A stretch of DNA of 64,000 bases from positions 11,100,501-11,164,500 of the forward strand of contig OY987226.1 of NCBI GenBank assembly GCA_963920705.1, given 5' to 3'. How positions within the stretch are numbered: the first letter of the stretch is position 1; every line of letters starts with the position of its first letter. Under the pieces are notes generated by a model that was given only the letters and a program-made list of their open reading frames with translations, was not told the DNA's origin and did not search any database. Positions 47,441 to 57,008 of this stretch are shown in pieces. Source of the DNA: Odiellus spinosus. Taxonomy: Eukaryota; Arthropoda; Arachnida; Opiliones; Phalangiidae. Position numbers and translations under genes: made by a program.

Positions 47441-47995
47441 AAATTAATCTTTAGATAATTTCCAAATTCCCTGACCTTTTGGGCGAATTTCCAAATTCTT
47501 TGACATTTCCATGCCCTTTTGGGGTAATTTACAAATTTCCTGACATTTCCTTGACCTTTTGGGCCAATTTCCATATTTCCTGACATTTGCCTAACAATTT
47601 GGGCCAATTTCCAAATTCCCTGACCTTTTGGGCCAATTTATAAATTCCCTGACATTTGGGCCAATTTCCGAATTTCCTGACATTTTGAGCGAATTTCTAA
47701 ATTCCCTGACATTTCCCTGACATTATGGGGCAATTTACAAATTCCCTGACCTTTGGTACCAATTTCCAAATTCTTTGACATTTCCCTGACCTATAGGGGC
47801 AATTTTAAAATTCCCTGACATTTCCTTGACCTTTTGGGCTAATTTACAAATAATCTGACATTTCCCTGACCTTTTGGGCATATTTCCAAATTTTCCTGAC
47901 ATTTCAAATTTTCCTGACATTTCAAAATTATATGGCATTTCCCTGATGGTCTGACCTTTTGGGCCAAAATCCCTGTCTTTTGCAAGTTTTCCAGG
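47441..47995. repeat. CCCTGACCTTTTGGG tandem array
   Basis: Irregular units of 28-50 bases built from AATTTCCAAATTCCCTGAC and CTTTTGGGCC, with CATTTCC insertions. It shares the CCCTGACATTTCC word with the arrays at 18.2-18.8 kb and near 51.2 kb. Open frames on the minus strand here are repeat translations. Confidence 0.92.
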
Positions 47996-48420
47996 TCGTG
48001 TACGAACCCTGTCAAATCAAAGGTGAAGGTTAAATTAAAACAAATGATTTTTCTAATTCGGAGCTAAAATTTAGTTAACTTATTTCAATTATTAGATTAA
48101 TCCTAATAAGCTTATAAGAAAATCAAATTAAATTACGTCACTTTGTTAAATTAGTTCAATTATGACTATATTGTGTACGTATACGGTATAATGCTTTGTT
48201 TTAAAGAAGAAAAATGCAAAATGTTACCGTCGTAATTTAAGAAAAAAAAAAAAAACACTGTGGTAAAAACTTTGTAAAAATATTTTTAGGAATATTTTGT
48301 ATATGTTAGTCGTTGTAGGCTCGTAGCTATAAACTCTCAAAGGTTACGATTTTTAAGATAATAGCATCAAGTTTTTACAGCAAAATGTGTACCATTTCAG
48401 TAACCAATTATTGATATTAG

Positions 48421-49110
48421 AATAGAGATTGGCAAGAGCTTCAAAATGAGACTAACCACGTCGAAATCGGTCCATAAATAAAAAGGTTATCTTAAAATTG
48501 CAAATTTTTTGCAATGTTTATAGTGATGTCACTATATATGGACCATTTATAGTGGAAATGGTCAAGCGTATTAATAAAACACCAACATTAACCACTACAG
48601 ATAAGGGTCATTTTGAAAGAGATGGACAATGGCTTCAATTTAAGAACAACTACAATAAAATAAGTCCTTAAATAAGAAAGTGATTTGAAATTAGCAAAAA
48701 TTTGCAAATGCTCGTTATGACGTCGCTATGGATTTTGTATGGGCCGTTTTGAATCGATATGGGCAGAGGACAAGAGCTTAAATGTAAGAATAAGAAAATT
48801 ATGCGAAAGATGCAATTTTTTTTTTAAACATTTGGGATGACGTCACTACGGATACTGTAGTGTCGATGTTGGCAAGAGCTTCAATATAAGATCAACTAAA
48901 ATAAAATCGGTCCATAAATAAAAAGCTTATATGAAAGTTTCAAATATTTCCAATTGTTCGTTATTATGGATTTAATATGGGACATTTTGATTCGATACGG
49001 GAAAGAGCCTCAATATAAGATCCGCTTCAATACAACAAAATCGGTCCATAAATAAGAAAGATATATGAAACTTTCGCAAATTTTTGCAAATGTTCGTTAA
49101 GACGTCACTT
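48421..49110. repeat. ~150-bp degenerate satellite with TGACGTCA-type sites
   Basis: Four to five diverged monomers share GGCAAGAGCTTCAATATAAG, AAATCGGTCCATAAATAA and a GACGTCACTATGGAT-like segment. Spacing is roughly 130-180 bases. Several monomers carry GACGTCAC or TGACGTC words. Confidence 0.85.
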
Positions 49111-49337
49111 TGTAATTTGCTCGACACAAAATTGTACCATTTTTCAAGTTCTTATCAAGCTCTACTAATTCTAAACGTAACCTCTCTGCGTTTATCAAAT
49201 CTAGAGATATTTTTTATTTGCTTAAAATCCAAAGTTCATCACTTTTTCCTGAAAAGTAATTATCGCCAAGTAACGTAATTACGGTATCAGCAAACAGACG
49301 TTATACCTAACCAAGCTCGAGTCGGCTCGAAAGGAAA

Positions 49338-49621
49338 TAGTCCTGGTCGATTTGCCGGAAATGGGCCCTTGTCTCATAGCCGCGCCGCCATCTTTTTGTA
49401 GTAACAGGCTGCCAGACTATTTCTAATTTTATTTCCCACAAACCAAATTCAAGATGTTAGTCCAACGCTTCCTATATGATAAAGTATAGGAGGCGTTGGT
49501 TAGTCTGTAGCTATTTTCACACTACAAAAAGATGGCGGACGATCACGTGACAAAAAGTTTTCCCCGCCAAAATTTTCGCGAGGTTCTCTAGACTTCCGGT
49601 TTTGGAAATCGACCAGGACTA
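49338..49621. mobile_element. Tc1/mariner-type MITE with TA target duplication (280 bp)
   Basis: The element spans 49340-49619. The left end GTCCTGGTCGATTT and the right end AAATCGACCAGGAC are perfect 14-base inverted repeats, flanked on both sides by TA (49338-49339 and 49620-49621), the target duplication made by Tc1/mariner-type transposases. Inner inverted pairs, CCGCCATCTTTTTGTAGT with ACTACAAAAAGATGGCGG and CCAACGCTTCCTATA with TATAGGAGGCGTTGG, fold nearly the whole element into one hairpin. No coding capacity. Confidence 0.92.
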
Positions 49622-49689
49622 TATCAGCTACCACCCTTGGTACCCTTCGGTATTTTTAACTCTTTCAGGGTGTAGACCACAACAAAAAC

Positions 49690-49885
49690 CCAAAAACATT
49701 ACAGGAAAACACGAAATTTTCCATAGATTTATAGGAAATTATAGGAATATTATTTTTTTTAGAAATAGAGGAGAGTTACAATTTCAACTGAAATTATAGG
49801 AAAATATAGGTTTCATATATCAAGTTATAATAAAACAAGCTTTTCAACGAGCATATTAAAAATGTCCGAAAAATCATAGGAAATG
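49690..49885. repeat. ATAGGAAAATATAGG low-complexity patch
   Basis: The same words as 6760-7225 (TTATAGGAAATTATAGGAAT, GAAATTATAGGAAAATATAGG-like). Short and irregular. Confidence 0.6.
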
Positions 49886-51062
49886 TGGTCCCTCTATTAG
49901 TCATTGAGTTTGCGGATACCGTGCACTAATAGGGCGTTAACTACGTTTCTGGAATAATTTATGAACTTTTGATACAACGTATATATGAACTCATTCCAGT
50001 ACAAATAAAAAATAAGTGAGATATATATTTAGACTAAACTGCACTGCGTTTGTATAAAACTGACGGTTTCCTTAGTAACCAACTAAGGAAGGTTTAATTG
50101 AAAAAAAAAAAAAAAATAAATAAAGATTTATAAAAATGCAGTTACAGATCATTTTTCGTAATTAATATATATTCGTAATTAAATGTGGATAAAAAAGTAA
50201 TGTTTCAAAAATACTTTAATCTAAATGTTAAACTAAAATATATGGCGCTTGGTATAATGTTAAATTTAGTTATATTTTAATTAAATTTAATTTCCTATAA
50301 TACCACAAAACTTGAAAACGAAAAACCAAAAAAAAAAAAAAAAATTGAATTTGAAATATTTTAAATTATTCAAATTAAAATATCAAACTAATTAATATTA
50401 ATTAAATACCATATCATCATCTTAAAATTAGATTAAAATCTTAAAACTAAAGAGCTTCTATTTAAAAAAGGGCACAAATAAATGTAGAGTACTGTGTACT
50501 ACCGTAAAATCACATCTTAAAAAATAAAAATAAATATTCAGTAGGCTTAAAAATAATTAAAATTAGCATAAAGTCAATCATTATAATAGGGATCAACCAC
50601 CACAACCATAAAGACTAAGAAATTATTAATTAAAAAAAATATATATATAAAAAAAATAGCCTGCCTTATTTTTGCATAAATAAAAAAAAAATATATAAAT
50701 CTAAAAATTATAGTATAGGGGACAACAAAAATGAATAGCGATAATTTAATTAACATAATTGCTCAAAAATTAATGAAAAATAATACTAAACAGAAGAAAT
50801 AAGTAGAAGCTATCCTTTCTATACTTAAAACAAAAGAAAAAAACAGTATATGAACTATTTTGTACAGTTTACAAGAAAATAACAAAAATTAAATAATATA
50901 ATTCGCGATTATGTTGCTAATAAAATATAATTATTAGCATATAGCGAAAGTAGGATTTAAAAAATTAAATTAACGAAATAAAACCGAAGTAATTTGATGG
51001 AAAATATTAAAACTAGAAGAATAAGGGTTCATAAAATTATGATATTTCACGTTCAAAAATAA

Positions 51063-51109
51063 ATGGATTAATTATAAGTGCCTTAAGTAGGCACGTATAA
51101 TTAATCCAT
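51063..51109. other. Compact perfect hairpin (21-bp stem, 5-nt loop)
   Basis: ATGGATTAATTATAAGTGCC on the left pairs with GGCACGTATAATTAATCCAT on the right, with one mismatch. The loop is TAAGT. It is too short for a typical pre-miRNA, and may be a palindromic transposon remnant. Confidence 0.8.
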
Positions 51110-52309
51110 GCATAGTCTATACCGAGGTCTATACTGTTGCGCTCAAAATTTGGATGTTTCAAATCTACCGTTTTTTCCATGTTTTCCCTGACCATCTTTG
51201 GCCATTTTCCCTGACCAAATGAGTATGCTACATATTCAATTCTATAACCTTCTGGTTAATTTTTTTTTTTAATTATCTAACATTTAGTTGCAATTATCAA
51301 ATTCCCTGACCTGTGACCAAACTCACGAAGGAGAAATTAATTGAATGTTTCCTAGTCTTTTCTCGAATGAATGTTTTCTAAAGTATTAACGTTTAATATT
51401 GTAAAATTAGAAAAGAAAATATTATAATAATTAAATTTTTTTATTATTTATTATTAAATTTTTTACGGTTTTTATTTGATAGTTTCTACATTATTATTTT
51501 ATTTTGAAAAGTGAAATACTTCCAAGTTTTATATACTTTTGCTACTATGAAGAATTCTTAATGGTGATAATTTCTTAACATTTTGGGTACCTTACACTTA
51601 ATTTGAGATACTAGGTAATAATTGAATAGAATAATTTGTACCCGCGGGTATATTATGACTTATATAATTAATTTGCTCATGTTCAAGCAAGAAAATTTAA
51701 AGTACACATTTTTAATCGGTTCAAGCACGGAGAAAATAATACAAAGGGAGAGCCAACCAATCGTCTCAATAGGGGGAAGCAAATTAAGAGATTTTCCACA
51801 TCAACTAAAATACCTTTCACTTCGTCTGACTCTCCATTTGTAATCAATTCTCCTTGATTAAAGGGTATAAAAGTCTTTCTGGGAAAACAGTAATTAGGTG
51901 TAAATCAGAAATTAATATTGTCAACTTGACATACCATTAATGCAGTGACGAAGTTCTAATGAAGTCATTAGGAAACCTCTGCCGCAACAAAGAGAGTTAG
52001 GTCTAATACAGTTAAAAACTTCCCTAAGCCTAAATATAATTTTATCTATGTTATAGGGATGACATCAGGACACCAACGAACTTTAAAAAACTAGGTTAAT
52101 AAATTAATAAAAATACAAACCCTAATCTTTCAAATATAATTTTTTCCATGAAATTAGTTCTAATCGGATGACAAAATAAAATTGGAAGAAAATAGTTTAA
52201 TTTTGCTTTTATTATCGTAATTTTATTGTATAAAACTTTTTTAGATACAAAAAAGAAAACAAATCGTATCGTGTTTGGAACAAAGTGATGTGAAATAAAA
52301 TTTACACGT

Positions 52310-52334
52310 AAAAAAAAAAAAAAAAAAAAAAAAA
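52310..52334. repeat. Poly-A tract (25 A)
   Basis: Uninterrupted A run. Confidence 0.95.
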
Positions 52335-52706
52335 GTCAAGTAATTGTGAGACATTTAAAAACATCATGAAGAGCTTGTTCATATAAAAATCTTGTTATTA
52401 AAACTTACCAGTGCATAAAATTAAACGAGTGTTCATTTCATCTTGAAGTTTGCGGAGCTTTGCAATTTACATTTCTCTTACATATTTTTTTAATAAGGCT
52501 CAAAAGTAGAAATTATTTTGGTCTGTTTTTGATACAATATCACTTTATTTAAACTTTAGATTTAATGCAGTGAAACAATTTTCCAAATTATTTTTATTTT
52601 TTATTTAAAATTTTATATCTTTAAAAATTAAAGTGTAAGTGACACGGTTATATCATTGCTGGTTATTTAAAACGATAATTGATATTAAGAGAGCACCAAT
52701 CAAGCA

Positions 52707-53231
52707 TTTTTTCTCAGGGCCTTACTTTAGACACAATTTACTCGGTTTCTAGTTTCAATAGAATTATTTCGTTACTTGATAATGAAACTAGAGAAAATAT
52801 AAAATAAATTCCCACAGTAACATTTTCATTTACGGTTATATTTAATTTTTAAATTAACCTTAAACTTCGCTAAACAGTGACGATTAAGATAGGCCCCGGA
52901 CAATAGGCAGGATTTATTGGAAAGCCCCTAGATTTACTTTGAAGCTGTCATTTTTATTTAATATATTAGATTTGATTGCGTTACTTGCCCGTGAGATTAA
53001 ATTTATTAAATTAGCATTAAGCTTTAATTTACCTTCAAAGTAACCCTATCTTTGACGTTATTTTTTCAGTAAAAATTAACATTACTATTTTGTCGTAAAT
53101 AAAAATGTTACTAAGGGAAGTTATTTAGAATATGCTCTAGTTTCATTATCAAGTAACGAAATAGTTCTGATAGCAGTAGAAGGCTAGAAGCCAAGTAAAT
53201 CATTTCTAAAGTAAGGCCTAGTGAAAATTGT
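52707..53231. mobile_element. Long-TIR foldback element (~525 bp)
   Basis: The left arm (GGGCCTTACTTTAG, then TTTCGTTACTTGATAATGAA) and the right arm (TTCATTATCAAGTAACGAAA, then CTAAAGTAAGGCCTAG) are inverted over about 130 bases, including AGTAACATTTTCATT / AAAAATGTTACT. The middle is AT-rich and non-coding. Confidence 0.88.
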
Positions 53232-53880
53232 AAAAACTTATCTAGAAGAGAGCCGTTGAGGTGTTATTTTTAATTTATATCATAATTATTTCAATGCTAA
53301 ATTTCTTAACTAATGTGTGTTTCACTAGGATCGATATACTGAGTGAGAACGGAATGGATTACTCGAAAATATTTTATCTCTAGCACCATTGGCTCTTTCA
53401 CCATTAGCGTAATTAAATTGGCCAATCATGAAATAACTTGAAAAACTTTTCTTTCCAGCAATGTCGGCTCAATAGTGGTAGAAAAGCTTGGTTCATGGCC
53501 CACTAGGCTAATTATTAAATTATTGGCTTATTGCTGAGTTATAAATTGGTAACAGAAAGTATGTAGTTTCTATCTAGTGTAATCTTACAATAATGGCATC
53601 TAGATAAATGCAAGTAGATAAAATACATCCAATAAATGTTGATTTTAACGGAGTATAATGTTTAAAGCCTTTACCCAAAGATAAATCCAAAATTTGACAT
53701 CAGGGGTCTCTACTGTGATCGAATTTGATAAAACAAGTATGCACTCTATTACTATTAACAAGGGCACCTATTTTAATAGATAACAATGAATAACCAAACC
53801 AGGTGTTCATAAGCTTCCTCTAACGGCAAATAGTGGAAAAAGTAGTTAGTAAACTTCTTTTGAAATAGGTGATCCATTGT
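53232..53880. other. Intergenic, nothing recognised
   Basis: No gene or clear repeat. Confidence 0.45.
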
Positions 53881-54240
53881 TAATAGCAGAAGCCGATGAA
53901 ACCCTCCTTTGAAGTCTATTACTCCCGGGTCTTGTCTACCCCTCTCTGTATGGGTTAGTTTCAAAAAGCGCGATTCGTACGCCTCCTAACGGTAGATATT
54001 TTCGGAAAGGGAGTTCGTCCAGCGAATATCTCTAGCAGCCTTGGACTCCTTGGAGTTTGTCAAAAAAAACGTCGTCGTTTGTGGAGAGAGAGAATTTGCA
54101 ATTTTCCGTAGACAGGGGGTATGAAGTAGGACCCCTCCGATCTCGTAAAATTGGGAATTTTACCCATACAGAGAGGCGCGCTATATCGAACATTAGAGTA
54201 GTAGACTTCAAAGGAGGGTTTCATCGGCTTCTGTTAATAG
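53881..54240. mobile_element. Foldback element (~360 bp)
   Basis: Left AGCAGAAGCCGATGAAACCC and TCCTTTGAAGTCTA pair with right TAGACTTCAAAGGA and GGGTTTCATCGGCTTCTG. An inner pair, CCCTCTCTGTATGGGT and ACCCATACAGAGAGG, extends the stem. Terminal TTAATAGC is shared. Non-coding. Confidence 0.85.
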
Positions 54241-54810
54241 CCCTAGTTTACATTTTGTAAGGACCATATTATAATCAGCCTCCTAAATCAAAGTTCAGCT
54301 GATCAGTGATCACAGGACCCTCCAAATCTATATAAGGGTCTGCTATGGGGTAGATAATTACTCTTCAGCTGCTAGTCACGTAGTGAAGATAGAACATAGT
54401 TTCCGATAAAAGGGCAAAATAAAATTCCACCCTTCCTTTCATTGTAGGGTTGCCAGGAGCTTGTGAACATAACAGTTTCAAAACTTCGGACCAGGCAATG
54501 GTGGGCAACAGTGGGGGTATTGTCATTTACCTACTTTTGTAAAAACTATAGTATTTTCCTTTTTGAACCATTAAGAATTGTAATGAAGAATATGGTTATA
54601 ACTAAGTTAAAACGTGTAAAAATAAAAGTAATGGTGAAGTTCTTTGGACTCTTAATTTATCCTAACTGATTACAACCTGATTATTATTATCTTACAATTA
54701 TGTTTAATTATTTGAATCACATCACTTACACTTTAATTAAACTAAAAAAAATCATTTTAAAACATTTTAAGTGCTTCTTAAAATTTTTAACTCTCACATT
54801 TAAAAATTAT
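54241..54810. other. 3' flank of the 597-aa gene
   Basis: No gene. It probably includes the 3' untranslated region of the minus-strand gene that ends at 54811. Confidence 0.4.
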
Positions 54811-56604
54811 TTACGAATTATTACGAAACAAGCTGCTTTGAAACAAATCATCAATGCAGGAATTCCTCATCATTTGATGTCTAATTGATTGACTACTGGT
54901 TGCGTTCGAAAGTTCTAATAGTCTCTGATTTCTTTCTTCATCCGTTTCGTTACTTAAAGAGAGTGGTGGTAAATCAATCGGAGGAGGTAAAGGGCTCGCT
55001 TCTACTTTCTTCACTACCACTTGTTGTTTTCGAAGAATATTCGGAGCAGGTTTGCGTATAATATTCGGAGTAGGTTTCCGTATAATATTCGGAACTCTTC
55101 TGGCAGCGGGATTTTGTCTATACATAAGAACTCTCTTTTGAATTTGATCTTGTTGGTTTTGTTTAACCGTTCTTTCACCCTCTGGTCGATCTAGGGGATT
55201 AAATCTCGCCGCTGAAGCCATTCGTTTTGATCTAGCAACCAATCTGTTCGAAGAAGCCGTAGCGTTACGCGCAGCAAAATTGCAATTAAATCGACCATTA
55301 GGTTCCACGTTTTGTACGTTAAATTCGCGCCTACGATTATGTTGGTACAGTCGTGTAATTGTACGCTTACACTTTTTTTGTTTCGAGCTTTCCGAAGGGT
55401 TGATATCTTCTTGAGATATGAATTGTTTCATTTTTCTCGTTAATTCCGCCGGGTGAAAAACTCCCAAATCAAAATCATCCTCGATAGTATTAGTTTTTTC
55501 ATTTCTAACTTTTGAGTGAGATTTACGACGAGTTTTGGGGTTATTAGGTTTCATTCTAGGTTGGGGAATGTTCTTATTTTTACTAGTCGATGGTTTTTCT
55601 CCATGGTTAACTTTTTCCTTCAGATCTGGTTTTTTAACGGGGATTTTAAGGTTTCCTAAACCGCTAACGGTAAAAATGGCCCCAAGAAATTTTATTCCCG
55701 CTTCTAACGCTTCCAGTTTCGCAGTTGTAACTAATCGAGCTTGAGCTTCTTTTTCTTTGTATTTCTCTTCTAGTTCTAAAAACTGTTCGGCTAATTGCGC
55801 ATCATCTTCGTCATCGCTACTGGAGGAATAAAAACTTTCTCGACGACTGCGTCTTCTACGGTCAGTTCGATTTTTATTTCTACGCCCATTTTCCTCATTT
55901 TCTCTTAAATCTTCGTAAGGGTCTAGGAATAAACCTTTTGGACCGTAACTACGGCAGTGTAGGTTATAAAGATGCGCTTCAGCTTGACGAATTTGTTCGT
56001 CGGTGAATTCGAGTCCATTTGATTCAACTTCTTCCACATTTTCCTGTTCCACTTCTTCATTAATAGCTACTTCTTCATTAATTGTTACTTCTTCATTAAT
56101 CGCTACTTCTTCTTCTTCTTCTTCATTAATTGCTACTTTTTCTTCTTCTTCATTAACCACTACTTCTTCTTCATCTTCTTCATCATCAATAATTTCTTGT
56201 TTAATAACAGTTATTTTTAGGGGAACCTCAATCTCTAAATTACCATTAGAAGTAGAATTTATTTTAGTTTTAGGTGATACTTTAGATCTTGTCCCGTGAT
56301 TATGAGTTGGAATTGGCCTACTAGGAACATTTTTTGTTTCGACAATGTCAGTTTTAACTTTACGGATTAGAGTTACAAGTTTCCCCGCATTCGACTCTGA
56401 GATTTTTGAATTTGTGTCATCTAAAATCTTTCTTTGCGTAATATGAGCACGTTCGTTCGATATTTTTCTTTTTAAAGTTTTAGCAGGTTGAGCTAATATT
56501 TTTCTTTGTACAATTTTAATAGGTGGTTTTGCGTGTAATACTTTCCTCCTTTCATTATTGCCTTTAGAGACACTCGGATTTGAAATTATTTTAGGGGTAT
56601 TCAT
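54811..56604 (-). CDS. Unrecognised charged, largely disordered protein (597 aa, single exon)
   Basis: I do not recognise this family. A 1794-base intronless frame of normal codon use makes it a real gene. The N-terminal 1-110 is basic, with repeated RKI words (QRKIL at 33 and 57, KRKIS at 45). A sumoylation-type IKQE at 134-137 precedes an acidic region (about 138-196) with VAINEE/VTINEE repeats. A basic run, RRNKNRTDRRRRSRR (241-255), looks like a nuclear-localisation signal and is followed by a Ser/Asp patch. Residues 268-305 could form a coiled coil, next to a hydrophobic stretch, GIKFLGAIFTVSGLGNL (303-319). PNIIRKP is repeated three times (505-527), and PLPPPIDLPPL follows. Composition suggests a nuclear, chromatin- or RNA-associated protein, which is inference only. 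It is transcribed away from TYW3 with 404 bases between start codons. Confidence 0.82.
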   Translation of the reverse strand: MNTPKIISNPSVSKGNNERRKVLHAKPPIKIVQRKILAQPAKTLKRKISNERAHITQRKILDDTNSKISESNAGKLVTLIRKVKTDIVETKNVPSRPIPTHNHGTRSKVSPKTKINSTSNGNLEIEVPLKITVIKQEIIDDEEDEEEVVVNEEEEKVAINEEEEEEVAINEEVTINEEVAINEEVEQENVEEVESNGLEFTDEQIRQAEAHLYNLHCRSYGPKGLFLDPYEDLRENEENGRRNKNRTDRRRRSRRESFYSSSSDDEDDAQLAEQFLELEEKYKEKEAQARLVTTAKLEALEAGIKFLGAIFTVSGLGNLKIPVKKPDLKEKVNHGEKPSTSKNKNIPQPRMKPNNPKTRRKSHSKVRNEKTNTIEDDFDLGVFHPAELTRKMKQFISQEDINPSESSKQKKCKRTITRLYQHNRRREFNVQNVEPNGRFNCNFAARNATASSNRLVARSKRMASAARFNPLDRPEGERTVKQNQQDQIQKRVLMYRQNPAARRVPNIIRKPTPNIIRKPAPNILRKQQVVVKKVEASPLPPPIDLPPLSLSNETDEERNQRLLELSNATSSQSIRHQMMRNSCIDDLFQSSLFRNNS

Positions 56605-57008
56605 GATAATTAAAAAAATTCAAAATTATTTCATCAAAGAATCTTAGTTAAAATATAACGCAGTAAGGAACAAGATGAAAAACTTCTGGTTCCGAAAAGA
56701 ACGTGACACAGTCTTACTAGCCCAAATGTATACGCGCAACTTCACAGTTAGTTTAATTAGTTAGCAATCAGAAGTGAAAATGTGATTCATCTGAATGTAT
56801 CGTAACACCCAATTAATTTGATTAAACACCATAAATCACGAACCCCGCACCACACTCTCCAGTCAATCTTAATGCATAGTATCTAGCCACAATTTTAAGA
56901 CATTTTCCCGTCCTGTTTAGTCAGTTTACGCAATTATGTAGCGCGCTTAACCACTATCGATGTGTTTGTTTACCTTTAAATTGAATTTTGAAGTGACGTC
57001 ACAAATCA
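56605..57008. promoter_or_regulatory. Bidirectional promoter region (597-aa gene / TYW3)
   Basis: 404 bases separate two divergent start codons, so both promoters must lie here unless leaders overlap. A perfect palindromic TGACGTCA (CRE-type, CREB/ATF-binding) is at 56994-57001, only 7 bases before the TYW3 ATG. An ACTATCGATG word, close to the insect DRE core, is at about 56953. No TATA box is evident on either side. Confidence 0.55.

Larger units (their letters stand above)
49886..52706. other. Very AT-rich intergenic DNA
   Basis: No gene. It contains A-rich low complexity at about 50101-50116 and 50329-50344, a small hairpin at 51063-51109, CCCTGAC words at about 51188-51310 and an A run at 52310-52334. 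Confidence 0.55.

Noticed and set aside
47383-47938. Minus-strand frames with repeated GQGNVRKF-like words
   Set aside because: Translations of the CCCTGACCTTTTGGG array.
56003-56299. Plus-strand Ser/Thr-rich frame of 98 codons
   Set aside because: It is the antisense of the acidic repeats of the 597-residue gene.
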